A DNA stretch of 64,000 nt. Origin: Saccharospirillum alexandrii_A (GTDB lineage Bacteria > Pseudomonadota > Gammaproteobacteria > Pseudomonadales > Natronospirillaceae). Below, one piece after another: positions 35,344 to 43,928 of this stretch. Location of the stretch: positions 620,001 to 684,000 of the forward strand of contig NZ_JBHZRJ010000001.1 of assembly GCF_043641555.1 (NCBI RefSeq), read 5' to 3'. The position numbers and the translations under genes were made by a program. Position 1 is the stretch's first letter; each line of letters starts with the position of its first letter. A model generated the notes under the pieces. That model saw only the letters and a program-made list of their open reading frames with translations. It had not been told where the DNA came from and did not search any database.

Positions 35344-37236
35344 TTAGGCGCCGATAACGCCACCGTCGTTGCGACGAACCGCAATCACGGACGACCGGGG
35401 AACGCCGTCACGTGCTGCGTTGGGCCACTGACCGGCGGGGTGCTGAATGCCGACCAGCATGGTGCGATGGTCATCCGAGAAGGTCAGCCCCGTGACTTCG
35501 CAGCCCTGTGGGCCAACCAGGAAGCGACGAATGTGGCCGGTGACCGGGTCGGCACAGAGCATTTGGTTGTTGCCCTGGCCGGCGAAGTCGCCTTCGTTCG
35601 AATAGTTGCCGTCGGTCTGAATCCAAAGGCGGCCGAAGCGGTCGAACACCAGGCCGTCAGGGCTGTTGAACATGTTGTCGGCGGTGATGTTCTCACTGCC
35701 GGCATAGGCGCCGGTTTTAACCACCGGGTTGCCGGCAACGGCGTACAGGTCCCAGCCAAAGCGGCGTGATGCGTGATCGCGGTTTTCCGGCATCCAGCGC
35801 ACGATCTGTCCGTACTGGTTTTCGGCACGCGGGTTCGGGCCACCGACCGGTTGCTGGTCGGTGGTGCCGCGCCGGGTGTTGTTGGTCAGGGCGCAGAAGA
35901 CCATGGGTGAGGAGGGGTGGCAGGCAACCCATTCCGGGCGGTCCATGGTGGTCGCGCCGACAAAGCTCGCTGCGTCGCGGGCCCGCACCAGAATATCGGC
36001 TTCGTTTTCAAAACCGTTTGCCTGGTTCAGGCCGTTCTGGCCGTAACTGAGCTCGATCCATTCACCGGCCCCCCCATCGTGGAATTTGGCGACATAGAGC
36101 GTGCCCTGTTCCAGCAGGGTCAGGTTGTGGGCACGGTCATTGGGTCGGTAGGCATCGCGCGAGACAAACTTGTACAGAAACTCACCGCGTTCGTCGTCAC
36201 CCGAATACACCACGGCACGGCCGTCCCGGTTGATGGTCATGGCAGCATTTTCATGTTTGAAACGGCCGAGGGCGGTGCGTTTCTTCGGGCGTGCGTCCGG
36301 ATTGTACGGATCAATTTCGACAACCCAGCCAAAGCGGTTTGCTTCGTTCGGTTCCTTGGCCAGATTAAAGCGTTCTTCATACGGCCACCAGTTATAACCG
36401 AAACCACTTTCACTCAGGCCGTAGCGGCGTTGGGCGTCGCTCAATTCAGTGCCTTCCGGTGCACCAAAATAGCCGTTGAAGTTTTCTTCGCATGTGAGGT
36501 AGGTACCCCATGGCGTGCGACCGGAGCCGCAGTTGTTAAAGGTACCCAGCACGCGACGACCGCTTGGGTCGGTTGAGGTTTTAACGTACTCGGAACCGGC
36601 GACCGGACCGGTCAGTTCGAAGGCCGCGTAACCGTGCAGCCGGCGGTTCATGGGAGCGTCTTTCAGGTAAACCCACTGACCGTTAGGTTTGCGCTCCATT
36701 TCCACCAGCGTGACACCGTGCGCGGCGATGCCTTTGCGCACGTCGGCCAGGGTTTTGGCGGCTTCACCATGCTCGAAGATGAATTCGTCGTTATAGTATT
36801 CGTTGTTGACTGCAAGGATAGCCCGGTCTGGATTGACGCTGCCGTCGGCGTAATTCAGATGAAACATTTCCATGCCGTCGGTGTTGTCGCCAAACTGGCC
36901 TGCCTGGGCATCGGCGTCGTTGTTACGCGCGAAGTTGGGTGCACCGGGCAGCACCGGGTCACCCCAGGACATCAGCACATCGTAGCTGTAGCCAGCAGGC
37001 AGCGTAATGGTGTCAGCCGTGTTGGCGGGAATGTTGTTGAAGCTCATCAGGGTGGTGGCCTGGCTGAAGGCCATGGCCAGGCTGGACGTGCCACCGAGGA
37101 AGGTCGCCGCACCGGCAGCCGAGCCGATCTTGATCAGGCTGCGGCGTGAAATGGCTTTGCTGATTAGCCGATCGAATTCAACGGGGTTTTCGTTGTAATC
37201 AGGTTCCAGGCTGGCATCGGGGATGTGGTTAGACAT
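35344..37236 (-). CDS. phoX: PhoX family alkaline phosphatase (Tat-exported)
   Basis: This calcium/iron-dependent phosphomonoesterase releases phosphate from organic esters outside the cytoplasm. It has 630 residues. The Tat signal SRRSLIKIGSAAGAATFLGG starts at residue 30 and a hydrophobic run follows. Conserved PhoX (DUF839) blocks are present: NNCGSGRTPWGTYLTCEEN, FGWVVEIDPYNP, KHENAAMTINRDGRAVVYSGDDERGEFLYKF, and the late SPDGLVFDRFGRLWIQTDGN. A candidate PHO box array lies 68-118 bp upstream, as expected for a phosphate-starvation gene. It converges with the PhoD-like phosphatase and follows the beta-helix gene on the same strand. Confidence 0.93.
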   Translation of the reverse strand: MSNHIPDASLEPDYNENPVEFDRLISKAISRRSLIKIGSAAGAATFLGGTSSLAMAFSQATTLMSFNNIPANTADTITLPAGYSYDVLMSWGDPVLPGAPNFARNNDADAQAGQFGDNTDGMEMFHLNYADGSVNPDRAILAVNNEYYNDEFIFEHGEAAKTLADVRKGIAAHGVTLVEMERKPNGQWVYLKDAPMNRRLHGYAAFELTGPVAGSEYVKTSTDPSGRRVLGTFNNCGSGRTPWGTYLTCEENFNGYFGAPEGTELSDAQRRYGLSESGFGYNWWPYEERFNLAKEPNEANRFGWVVEIDPYNPDARPKKRTALGRFKHENAAMTINRDGRAVVYSGDDERGEFLYKFVSRDAYRPNDRAHNLTLLEQGTLYVAKFHDGGAGEWIELSYGQNGLNQANGFENEADILVRARDAASFVGATTMDRPEWVACHPSSPMVFCALTNNTRRGTTDQQPVGGPNPRAENQYGQIVRWMPENRDHASRRFGWDLYAVAGNPVVKTGAYAGSENITADNMFNSPDGLVFDRFGRLWIQTDGNYSNEGDFAGQGNNQMLCADPVTGHIRRFLVGPQGCEVTGLTFSDDHRTMLVGIQHPAGQWPNAARDGVPRSSVIAVRRNDGGVIGA

Positions 37237-37303
37237 TGGTCAGGTCCTTATTGTCAGGTCGGTTGGTCTGCACGGAAATCGTGTGACAGTTTTGCCAACC
37301 GAC

Positions 37304-37354
37304 GTGACAGAGGCGTGACGACGGGATGTCAGTTTGATAGCGATTCGATGACAG
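37304..37354 (-). promoter_or_regulatory. phoX: Candidate PHO box array upstream of phoX
   Basis: On the minus strand TCGTCAC-GCCT-CTGTCAC (37304-37321) fits the PhoB pattern of 7-bp units spaced 11 bp apart. Further GTCA-type units fall on the same phase at 37326 (one mismatch) and 37348 (CTGTCAT). Another CTGTCAC lies at 37283-37289, 21 bp from the first. Confidence 0.6.
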
Positions 37355-37389
37355 GATTGAGTCCTGATCGCTCAATGGTTGTCTTCAGT

Positions 37390-38979
37390 CTAGTGCTCAC
37401 TGAAGTCAGTCCAGCCGAGATACCAGGGGGTCGTCGTGGCCGGGTTAACGGCGCCGGCGTAGGTGGCGGTCTGATCCCAGAAGGGGTCGTTATCCGGCCA
37501 GGCGGTCGAACTGCCCGTTGGCTGGCGGGGTCTGAAGTCTGGTGCTACCGGGTTGCTGGCCTGGTTGCCCAGTAAACCGGGAATTACCTGGCTGATGGGA
37601 GCGAAGTAGTCCGGCTCGGCAAAGCCTGCGTCGTTATCCCGATCGCCGGTTTCCGGACGCCAGGGTGACGTTTCTGCGGACTCGCCATCGATGACCAGAT
37701 GACTGAACCTCAAAGCCTCTTGGCTGATCAGACTTTCGGTTAGCGGATCCCGCAAGTCGATCGGGTTGTTGCCGTACCCCGAAAGCAGAATGCGGCTGAA
37801 CTGACCGGCGGTGCCACTGCGCAGCACCATGGCGGTATGGTCCGGTGCGGTGCCGACCAGGGTGACGTTACTGATCTGTGGTTCGGAGCGTGGCCGGGCA
37901 TTGTCGCGTTCCGGTGAGTTGTCGCCTTCAAAGGCCCGGTCACCAACGTTGGGGTGTTGTTGAGCGATCAGAAACTGCACCTTGCCGTTCCAGCCCAGAT
38001 CCCAGTCGAGACTGTCGTCTCTGGCACCGGTAATCAGCAAGTGGCGTACGTTGGCCGAGCCGCCGAAAAATTCGATACCATCGTCCAGTGCCTTGTGAAT
38101 CTGCAGGTACTCCAGCGTGGTTTGCGGGCCGCACCCGGCAACGGTCAGACCATTCAACTCATTGTCGACAAAGGCTTCGTACCCGGCGTATTCAATGCGC
38201 ACGAAGCGCAGGCTACCGCAGCTGCCATTCCTCTCTTGCCCGCCGAAGTGGCCACGAATATCTCGCACGTCGACCCCTTCAACACGGGCAAAGGCTTCGT
38301 TGGTACGGTCGTCCCCGAGCAATACCACGCCACCCCAATCACCGCGTTCTCGTTGCCCGACTGGCTGGGCACTGGTGAAGACGATGGGTGCTGACCGGGT
38401 GCCTTCGGCAACCAGTTGACTGCCCCGGGCAATCACGAGTGAGGAACCCGGCCGACCTTTGATTACCGTGCCGGGGGCTATGCGCAAGACGGCATCATTG
38501 TGAACGAAGACGTCGGAATCCAGCCGATAGGTTCGGTCGGCACGCCAGCGGGTGTCGGTATCGATATCGGTCGCAACAACGACGGTGCCGGTCAGGGTTT
38601 CCAGCAGGCGCTCCCATTGGCTGTAAACGCCGGTGGCAACCAGGGCAAAGGCCAGCAGCGCCAGAAGCAGGCGCCGCCAGGGGCGTGCAAGCACTGGCTT
38701 AAACGCTCTGGGCAGGAGCCCTTGCTGACGGGCATCCGCAAGCAGGGAGTCAGGCATCTCGGTGCGCGCCAGTCGAAGCGCCAGATTTTGAATACCCGGG
38801 TCCTCCATCGCTCTGGCCCGGTCAAAAAGATCGTTGCGGTAGTCCGGTTCGCTCAGCAAGCGTTCGAAGTCGGTGTCGAGTTGGTGAGGCTTGGCAGCGA
38901 GACGCTCCCGGAATGTCCACAAAAGGCCGACCAGATTGCTTTTGGACGCAGGTTGGGCAGGTGATGCGATGAGGGTCAT
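37390..38979 (-). CDS. Membrane-anchored parallel beta-helix protein
   Basis: I do not recognise a named family. The start chosen is the ATG at 38979 (GGGAG upstream), because a longer frame to 39039 would place a PHO box inside the coding region. Residues 1-100 are cytoplasmic and charged, a single TM helix spans about 103-121 (LLLALLAFALVATGVYS), and the remaining 400 residues are periplasmic. They show repeated short beta turns typical of right-handed beta helices (TVIKGRPGSSLVIARGSQL, SAPIVFTSAQP, GCGPQTTLEYLQIHKALDDG). Two Cys fall in SCGSLRF and AGCG. A PHO box upstream and phoX next door suggest phosphate-starvation expression; the role is unknown. Confidence 0.75.
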   Translation of the reverse strand: MTLIASPAQPASKSNLVGLLWTFRERLAAKPHQLDTDFERLLSEPDYRNDLFDRARAMEDPGIQNLALRLARTEMPDSLLADARQQGLLPRAFKPVLARPWRRLLLALLAFALVATGVYSQWERLLETLTGTVVVATDIDTDTRWRADRTYRLDSDVFVHNDAVLRIAPGTVIKGRPGSSLVIARGSQLVAEGTRSAPIVFTSAQPVGQRERGDWGGVVLLGDDRTNEAFARVEGVDVRDIRGHFGGQERNGSCGSLRFVRIEYAGYEAFVDNELNGLTVAGCGPQTTLEYLQIHKALDDGIEFFGGSANVRHLLITGARDDSLDWDLGWNGKVQFLIAQQHPNVGDRAFEGDNSPERDNARPRSEPQISNVTLVGTAPDHTAMVLRSGTAGQFSRILLSGYGNNPIDLRDPLTESLISQEALRFSHLVIDGESAETSPWRPETGDRDNDAGFAEPDYFAPISQVIPGLLGNQASNPVAPDFRPRQPTGSSTAWPDNDPFWDQTATYAGAVNPATTTPWYLGWTDFSEH

Positions 38980-39032
38980 GGTGTGCTCCCGTACAACCAA
39001 TGGGCGAAGTGCCGGGAGGATAGTGCTCAAAT

Positions 39033-39050
39033 ATGACATTTTCGTGACTT
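39033..39050 (-). promoter_or_regulatory. Candidate PHO box upstream of the beta-helix gene
   Basis: The minus strand reads AAGTCAC-GAAA-ATGTCAT, two 7-bp PhoB-type units with a 4-bp spacer, 54 bp before the chosen start at 38979. Confidence 0.6.
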
Positions 39051-39176
39051 GGTGTATGAACTAACTGATTGTTTTTTAACGTATTTTAAGCGACGGCAGC
39101 GGGGAGGGCCCGGCATCGGTTTTCCCGGGTCTGTGCACAGGCTTGTCCACAGAAGGTGTGGGTAAGATGACCGGCC

Positions 39177-39206
39177 AAAAAAAACCCGGTGAAGGCACCG
39201 GGTTTT
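39177..39206 (-). terminator. Rho-independent terminator of the secreted-protein gene
   Basis: On the minus strand AAAACCCGGTG pairs with CACCGGGTTTT around a four-base loop and is followed by eight or more T. It lies about 20 bp after the stop of the gene at 39228. Confidence 0.88.
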
Positions 39207-39227
39207 CCAGACTGGAACGCGTTGCGG

Positions 39228-41363
39228 TTACTGGAAGTAGCGCATCAGGTAGGCATCCATACCCGTGCCATACTGGCAGTAGAGGTTACCGTTGTGGCTG
39301 CCGAGCAGTGTACAGGTGAAGGTCTCTTGCGGCTGGTCTTCCCAGGCAGCGTCACAGCTTTCGCGTGAGCGCAGCGCCGTGGTGGTTTGCTCCATGACGT
39401 TGCCGTTCTGAGTCCAGGTGTAATCAGCCTGGTACAGGGCGCACTGGCCGTTGTCATCGGTTTCGGTGAACTGGCCAGTACCGTCGGCGTTGATGATTTC
39501 AACACCAGAGTCGTACCAGGTGCAGTCGTAGTCGAGGGTTTCAGACTGGAAAGTACCGGTCGGTACGCTGAGGTCTGTGTTCATTTCACCCAGTGTCACT
39601 TCGAATTTGGCTTCCCAGCCGCGCTCGGTGAGGGTATCCCGGTAGCTGCCTTCCAGCGGCAGAGCCGCCGCTTGCAGTATGCCAGCGTAGGCGTCGACAC
39701 AACTGCCGGTCGCCATCGCCATGCCCTGGGCATTGCTGGCCACCATGGGTGATTCCAGAGCCACCAGAGCCGCTTCACCGAAACGCTCATAGTTGAAGGC
39801 AATGGCGGTGCTGCCACGTGTATTCAGCGGCTCACTGGCCATTGCATCGGCCGGTGCCTTGGCGGCGTCACCGGTGTATACCACCAGGTGCTTGCCTTTG
39901 ATTGCGGCAAATACAGGCTGCGGTGCCATGGGTACCGGAACTTGCACGGCGGTGCCGTCGTCGGGAATGGTAACGCCGGCCATGCCAGGGATGCTGGAGC
40001 TGATCAGGCCAGCCAGTACGCTCGGGTTATCGGCACTCATTGTGACCAGGGCCGATCCCGCCAGCCCAAACGGGCTCTTGTCGTTGGCTGTGATGTCGTA
40101 AACCGCGGCACCGACACCCTTGACGCCCTGTGCCATGGCCGTCGCCATGCCCAGCATGGCCGGGTTGTTCTGACGCAGATCGGCGGTCATGTCACGCAGT
40201 GCCGGGCATTTGTATTCCGTTTGTGGCAGCTGTGACCACAGGGCGGTCGCTACCGGTGCCAGGGCATTGACATCGACACCCAGCGCCAGGGCCAGCAACT
40301 TATCGCTGCCATCGGTGGCATAGGCGGGCAGGCTGCCGGGCAGGCGCTTCAGTTGACCGGTCAGGTCGGTGTTGGTCAGTTCGAGGATCATGCCAACCTG
40401 TTGTGACAGGCTGTCGGACGTCGATGAGATGTCCTCGCTGCCAAAGGCGAAACGGGGCACCTGGCGGGCGAGCGCATAGCCTTCCGGTCCGCACTGGCTG
40501 TCGGCCATTTGGGTGTCCATTCGCTCGATTTCGTCCGGAATCAGGGCTTCCAGGTCGCGTCGCAGGCGGGTCTCGGTGCCGGTCAGCAGGGTGGCTGCCA
40601 GGCCATCGAGGTCGATATAGCCACGCAAGGTTTCATCGTAGTCGTACTGGTCGCCAAGGGCTTCCCAATCGCCCTGGTCGGCCAGAGAGTCGGACAGATC
40701 GGTCAGGCCCAGGCGCTCGGCCTGAATCGCGGCGGTATCGGTATGGTTGAACAGGGTAACGGTGGCAAACCCCTGGTCGACGGCGATGGCCAGATCAAAG
40801 CGTTCGTCGTCGCCTTCGGGCGTCAGCTGCCAGGTGCGGACTTCGACCCCATCTACCTGTTTCATGACCGGTGCAGCACCGGATTCAAGAATGGCCTGGT
40901 TCAGTACGTCATTGAACGCGTCGGGGTTGTCCAGGGCAAAGCGGGCAACGGGCATGGCGCCATGAAAATAAAAGGCACCGGCGCCTTCATCGGGCAGACC
41001 GTAGTGGGCGATCAGTTCGCTATAGCCGCCGGCTGCCGCGGCGGTGTAATTCACCAGCAAGGCTTCGAACAGGCCGAGCACCGGGCTGTCGTCGCTGCCT
41101 ATTTCAGCCAGCAGAGTCTGCAGTTCATCGATATCAGACTGGTTGACCGTAGACCAGGAATCCATGATATCCCGGCCCACCAGAGTATTGTGCCCGCCCA
41201 CAAAGAGGACGGTGTCGGCCGGGGTATGGCTGAGCAGGGTGTTGATTGAATTATCGGCCTGGTCGGAGGAGAACAGACCAAACAGATTAAAAGCGTAGGC
41301 ACTGCTCACGCTGGCAGTGACCACAGCCAGGGTCAGTAGCACGCGCGTTATCATTCCTTTCAT
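39228..41363 (-). CDS. Large secreted protein of unknown function
   Basis: This 711-residue protein starts at ATG 41363 (GGAG seven bases upstream; the longer frame to 41414 lacks a site) with a clear Sec signal peptide ending SVSSAYA. The mature part begins FNLFGLFSSDQADNSINTLLSHTPADTVLFVGG. The body resembles DUF3352-like surface proteins in style: PADTVLFVGG, GAGAFYFHGAMPVARFAL, and long Ala/Leu-rich stretches. Near the end a Cys-rich segment of about 110 residues (YDCTWYDSG, DNGQCALYQADYTWTQNG, SRESCDAAW, FTCTLLGSHNGNLYCQYG) looks like a separate disulfide-bonded beta domain. No function is assigned. It is monocistronic with its own terminator. Confidence 0.8.
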   Translation of the reverse strand: MKGMITRVLLTLAVVTASVSSAYAFNLFGLFSSDQADNSINTLLSHTPADTVLFVGGHNTLVGRDIMDSWSTVNQSDIDELQTLLAEIGSDDSPVLGLFEALLVNYTAAAAGGYSELIAHYGLPDEGAGAFYFHGAMPVARFALDNPDAFNDVLNQAILESGAAPVMKQVDGVEVRTWQLTPEGDDERFDLAIAVDQGFATVTLFNHTDTAAIQAERLGLTDLSDSLADQGDWEALGDQYDYDETLRGYIDLDGLAATLLTGTETRLRRDLEALIPDEIERMDTQMADSQCGPEGYALARQVPRFAFGSEDISSTSDSLSQQVGMILELTNTDLTGQLKRLPGSLPAYATDGSDKLLALALGVDVNALAPVATALWSQLPQTEYKCPALRDMTADLRQNNPAMLGMATAMAQGVKGVGAAVYDITANDKSPFGLAGSALVTMSADNPSVLAGLISSSIPGMAGVTIPDDGTAVQVPVPMAPQPVFAAIKGKHLVVYTGDAAKAPADAMASEPLNTRGSTAIAFNYERFGEAALVALESPMVASNAQGMAMATGSCVDAYAGILQAAALPLEGSYRDTLTERGWEAKFEVTLGEMNTDLSVPTGTFQSETLDYDCTWYDSGVEIINADGTGQFTETDDNGQCALYQADYTWTQNGNVMEQTTTALRSRESCDAAWEDQPQETFTCTLLGSHNGNLYCQYGTGMDAYLMRYFQ

Positions 41364-41568
41364 GTAAGGCTCCATCGGTAAGTAAAGTACAGGGTGCTCT
41401 GCCCAACAGTGCACCGGACAGTCCGTTCAATTCCTGAACGCTCAGACCATTGAACAAACGTTTAGGGAAGCGATTGTAACAGGCCCGTTTCCCGGCTGTC
41501 TGCGTTTCCCGGCTTGAACCGGCCATCGATGCCCCCATTGCCATCAGGAATGTGAAAGAGGCCGCAAA

Positions 41569-42159
41569 ATGTGGGATGAGCGCTATGCCGGGGACGACTA
41601 TGTCTACGGCACCGAACCGAACGATTACCTGAGAGCCCAGGCTGACCTCTTCGCCAGCGGCGCCCGGGTGCTGTGTCTGGCCGAAGGCGAGGGGCGCAAT
41701 GCCGTCTACCTGGCGGAGCAGGGGCTGGAGGTAGTGGCGGTGGATGCATCGGCCGTGGGTCTGTTAAAGGCGGAACGCCTGGCACAGGCCCGGGGAGTGT
41801 CCATTGAGACGCAAACGGCTGATCTGGCCGATATCGACCTCGGCCAGGAGCAATGGGATGGCATTGTTTCAATATTTTGCCATTTGCCGCCTGACGTGCG
41901 CCAGTCACTGCACCAGAAGGTGTTCGACGCGCTCAAGCCCGGCGGGCTCTTTGTGCTGGAAGCCTATCGGCCGGAACAACTGCTGTTTAAAACCGGCGGA
42001 CCGCCCCGCGCCGAGTGGATGATGACCGCCGAGCAATTGCAGGAGGAACTGGCACCGCTTCATTTCGAGCAATTGCAGGAAATGGACCGGCCGATTCATG
42101 AAGGGCGAGGCCACACCGGCCTGGGTGCGGTTGTTCAGGCTGTATGCATCAAGATGTGA
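41569..42159 (+). CDS. Class I SAM-dependent methyltransferase
   Basis: This 196-residue methyltransferase resembles the TehB/thiopurine group. The N-terminal MWDERYAGDDYVYGTEPNDYL is a hallmark of this small family. Motif I is VLCLAEGEGRNAVYLAEQG (residues 35-53), with the acidic residue binding the SAM ribose in VVAVDAS. Motif IV region IVSIFCHLPPDVRQ and the post-I helix follow. The substrate is unknown; relatives are annotated tellurite-resistance or generic methyltransferases. It is divergent from the secreted-protein gene and lies upstream of the cold-shock gene. Confidence 0.88.
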   Translation: MWDERYAGDDYVYGTEPNDYLRAQADLFASGARVLCLAEGEGRNAVYLAEQGLEVVAVDASAVGLLKAERLAQARGVSIETQTADLADIDLGQEQWDGIVSIFCHLPPDVRQSLHQKVFDALKPGGLFVLEAYRPEQLLFKTGGPPRAEWMMTAEQLQEELAPLHFEQLQEMDRPIHEGRGHTGLGAVVQAVCIKM

Positions 42160-42257
42160 CGGTTGCCATGCTGGTGAGCGCAAAGCGACTGGGTTACATC
42201 GTCATGGATGGCCTGTCATCGTCCTGAAATCTCCGGAAAAATCGGCCTAAAAAGTAC

Positions 42258-42515
42258 TTTACATACACAAGTGCTGGGCTAAAGTAGAGGTGTTAAAGAT
42301 TTTCGCAATACTTATAAGCAAGACCAGTTAGACGCTATGAACCATGTGCTTGCCAGGCGTAATTGATGAATCAATGTGTCGCGGAAAGTACAACCAGGCT
42401 GTTCCTGAACAGGTTGCGCGTAAGTAGACGTTATGATCTTTACCCGGCAGCGTTGGCCGGGAATGACCGGCACGACGCAGGCTATTTGCAATCGCATCCG
42501 AAGCAGGAGAACAAC
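42258..42515 (+). promoter_or_regulatory. Possible promoter and long leader of the cold-shock gene
   Basis: The 356-bp gap before the cold-shock gene holds no credible gene. TTTACA at 42258-42263 and TAAAGT at 42280-42285, 16 bp apart, could be a weak promoter, giving a 5' leader of over 200 nt. Long structured leaders are typical of cold-shock mRNAs. An AGGAGA site precedes the ATG at 42516. Confidence 0.35.
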
Positions 42516-42722
42516 ATGGCGACACAAACCGGCAAGGTGAAGTGGTTCAACGAAACCAAGGGTTTTGGCTTTATTGAAGTTGAAGGCGGCAAAGACGTCT
42601 TTGTGCACTTCAGTGCCATCAAGGGCGACGGGTTCCGCACCCTGGCAGAAGGCCAGGAAGTGCAGTTCACCATTACCGACGGCCAAAAGGGCCCACAAGC
42701 CTCCGATGTCGAACTGATCTGA
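42516..42722 (+). CDS. Cold-shock protein (CspA family)
   Basis: This single cold-shock domain protein of 68 residues binds single-stranded RNA/DNA as a chaperone or anti-terminator. The RNP1-like KGFGFI (residues 15-20) and RNP2-like VFVHF (28-32) are intact, and KVKWFNETKGFGFI and FTITDGQKGPQASDV are typical. The ATG at 42516 has AGGAGA six bases upstream; an open frame upstream is leader sequence. Which CspA paralogue it is, and whether it is cold-induced, cannot be told from sequence. A strong terminator follows at 42763. Confidence 0.95.
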   Translation: MATQTGKVKWFNETKGFGFIEVEGGKDVFVHFSAIKGDGFRTLAEGQEVQFTITDGQKGPQASDVELI

Positions 42723-42762
42723 GTTCGAATCGCTGATTTGGTACCTAATTAAATATGAGAAA

Positions 42763-42786
42763 GGCCGCTGTTTAGCGGCCTTTTTT
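42763..42786 (+). terminator. Rho-independent terminator of the cold-shock gene
   Basis: A stem GGCCGCT/AGCGGCC with a GTTT loop is followed by six T, 40 bp after the stop. Confidence 0.9.
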
Positions 42787-42970
42787 GTGGGTGACTGTTT
42801 TGTCAGCCGCTAGGTCTTCTGTGCGTGATGCCAAGCGGATCACGTTTGAACATACATTGACAATCGCAATACGTTCGCAGAACACAGGCGGTAGCGGTAA
42901 TCGGTACAGTAAGAGTCGGCAGTCAGTTTGCCTGCCATTGGTATTAGCCAAAAATAAGGAGTGATTCCGT

Positions 42971-43870
42971 ATGTATCGGCTAACGAAACAACAGCCACAA
43001 TCCAAAGGTACCTTTGCGACTATCGCGGCTATGAGTGTAGTGGCATTCGCAATATCGGGCTGTAATTCCGACAGCTCCGGAAGCGGCTCAATGAGCCTGG
43101 ATATTACAGACGCCCCCATTGACTCGGCCAGTGAAGTCAATGTGGTGTTCGAGGGCGTCGATATTCGTTCGGCAAGCGGTGCATTGGTTGAAATCACCTA
43201 TGATGAGCCTAGAACCATCAACCTACTCGATCTGCAAGGCGGCACTACGGCATCTTTGCTGGACGATGAAACCCTGGCCGCCGGTGATTACGAATGGATT
43301 CGGTTACGCGTGGACGCCACCCAGGAAGCCGGAGGTTCAAACATTGTACTGGACGGGGGTGAAGAACATGACTTGTTTATCCCCAGTGGCGCTCAGACCG
43401 GTCTGAAACTGGTGAGCGGCTTTACCGTGCCAGTCGACGGCAGCGTGGCGTTCACCATAGACTTTGACTTGCGCAAATCAGTCGTCGAAGCCAATGGATC
43501 TTATCGGCTCAAACCGGCCCTGCGTTTGGTGGATAACAGTGAAGTGGGCTCTATTTCCGGCACGGTTAGCTCAACAGCGGTAACAGAGAATTGCAGTGGC
43601 GCCGTCTACGTATACGAGGGTGCCGATGTATCGCCCGGCGATGTCGGTGGCGAAGGCAATGAACCGCTGGTAACGGCACTGGTTGATACCTCCGGCACAG
43701 GTGTTACCGGATACGATTATACCGTTGCCTTTCTGACTGAGGGTGACTACACCGTTGCCTTTACCTGTGATGCGGATCAGGATGATCCGGAAGCAGCGGA
43801 CACCCTGACCTTTACCGGTACCCAGAACGCGAGCGTCAGCGTGGATGCCTCGGTAAGCATCGATTTCTGA
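42971..43870 (+). CDS. DUF4382 domain lipoprotein
   Basis: This predicted lipoprotein has 299 residues. The signal peptide ends in a lipobox with Cys31 (FAISGC), followed by a Ser/Gly linker, so it should be lipid-anchored. Residues about 38-185 match the DUF4382 pattern (MSLDITDAPIDSASEVNVVFEGVDI; INLLDLQGG, LAAGDYEWIRLRVDA, GSVAFTIDFDLRKSV, YRLKPALRLVD). A C-terminal carbohydrate-binding-like beta domain of about 110 residues contains two near-repeats, YDYTVAFLTEGDY and YTVAFTCDADQ. Function is unknown. It stands alone between two terminators. Confidence 0.85.
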   Translation: MYRLTKQQPQSKGTFATIAAMSVVAFAISGCNSDSSGSGSMSLDITDAPIDSASEVNVVFEGVDIRSASGALVEITYDEPRTINLLDLQGGTTASLLDDETLAAGDYEWIRLRVDATQEAGGSNIVLDGGEEHDLFIPSGAQTGLKLVSGFTVPVDGSVAFTIDFDLRKSVVEANGSYRLKPALRLVDNSEVGSISGTVSSTAVTENCSGAVYVYEGADVSPGDVGGEGNEPLVTALVDTSGTGVTGYDYTVAFLTEGDYTVAFTCDADQDDPEAADTLTFTGTQNASVSVDASVSIDF

Positions 43871-43890
43871 GTACGCTCTGGCAGAACCCT

Positions 43891-43921
43891 AAAAGACCCG
43901 GCCCTTGTGCCGGGTCTTTTT
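43891..43921. terminator. Bidirectional terminator between the lipoprotein gene and waaA
   Basis: AAAAGACCCGGC pairs with GCCGGGTCTTTT across a six-base loop, with T-runs on both strands. It serves the converging genes. Confidence 0.9.
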
Positions 43922-43928
43922 ATATGGG

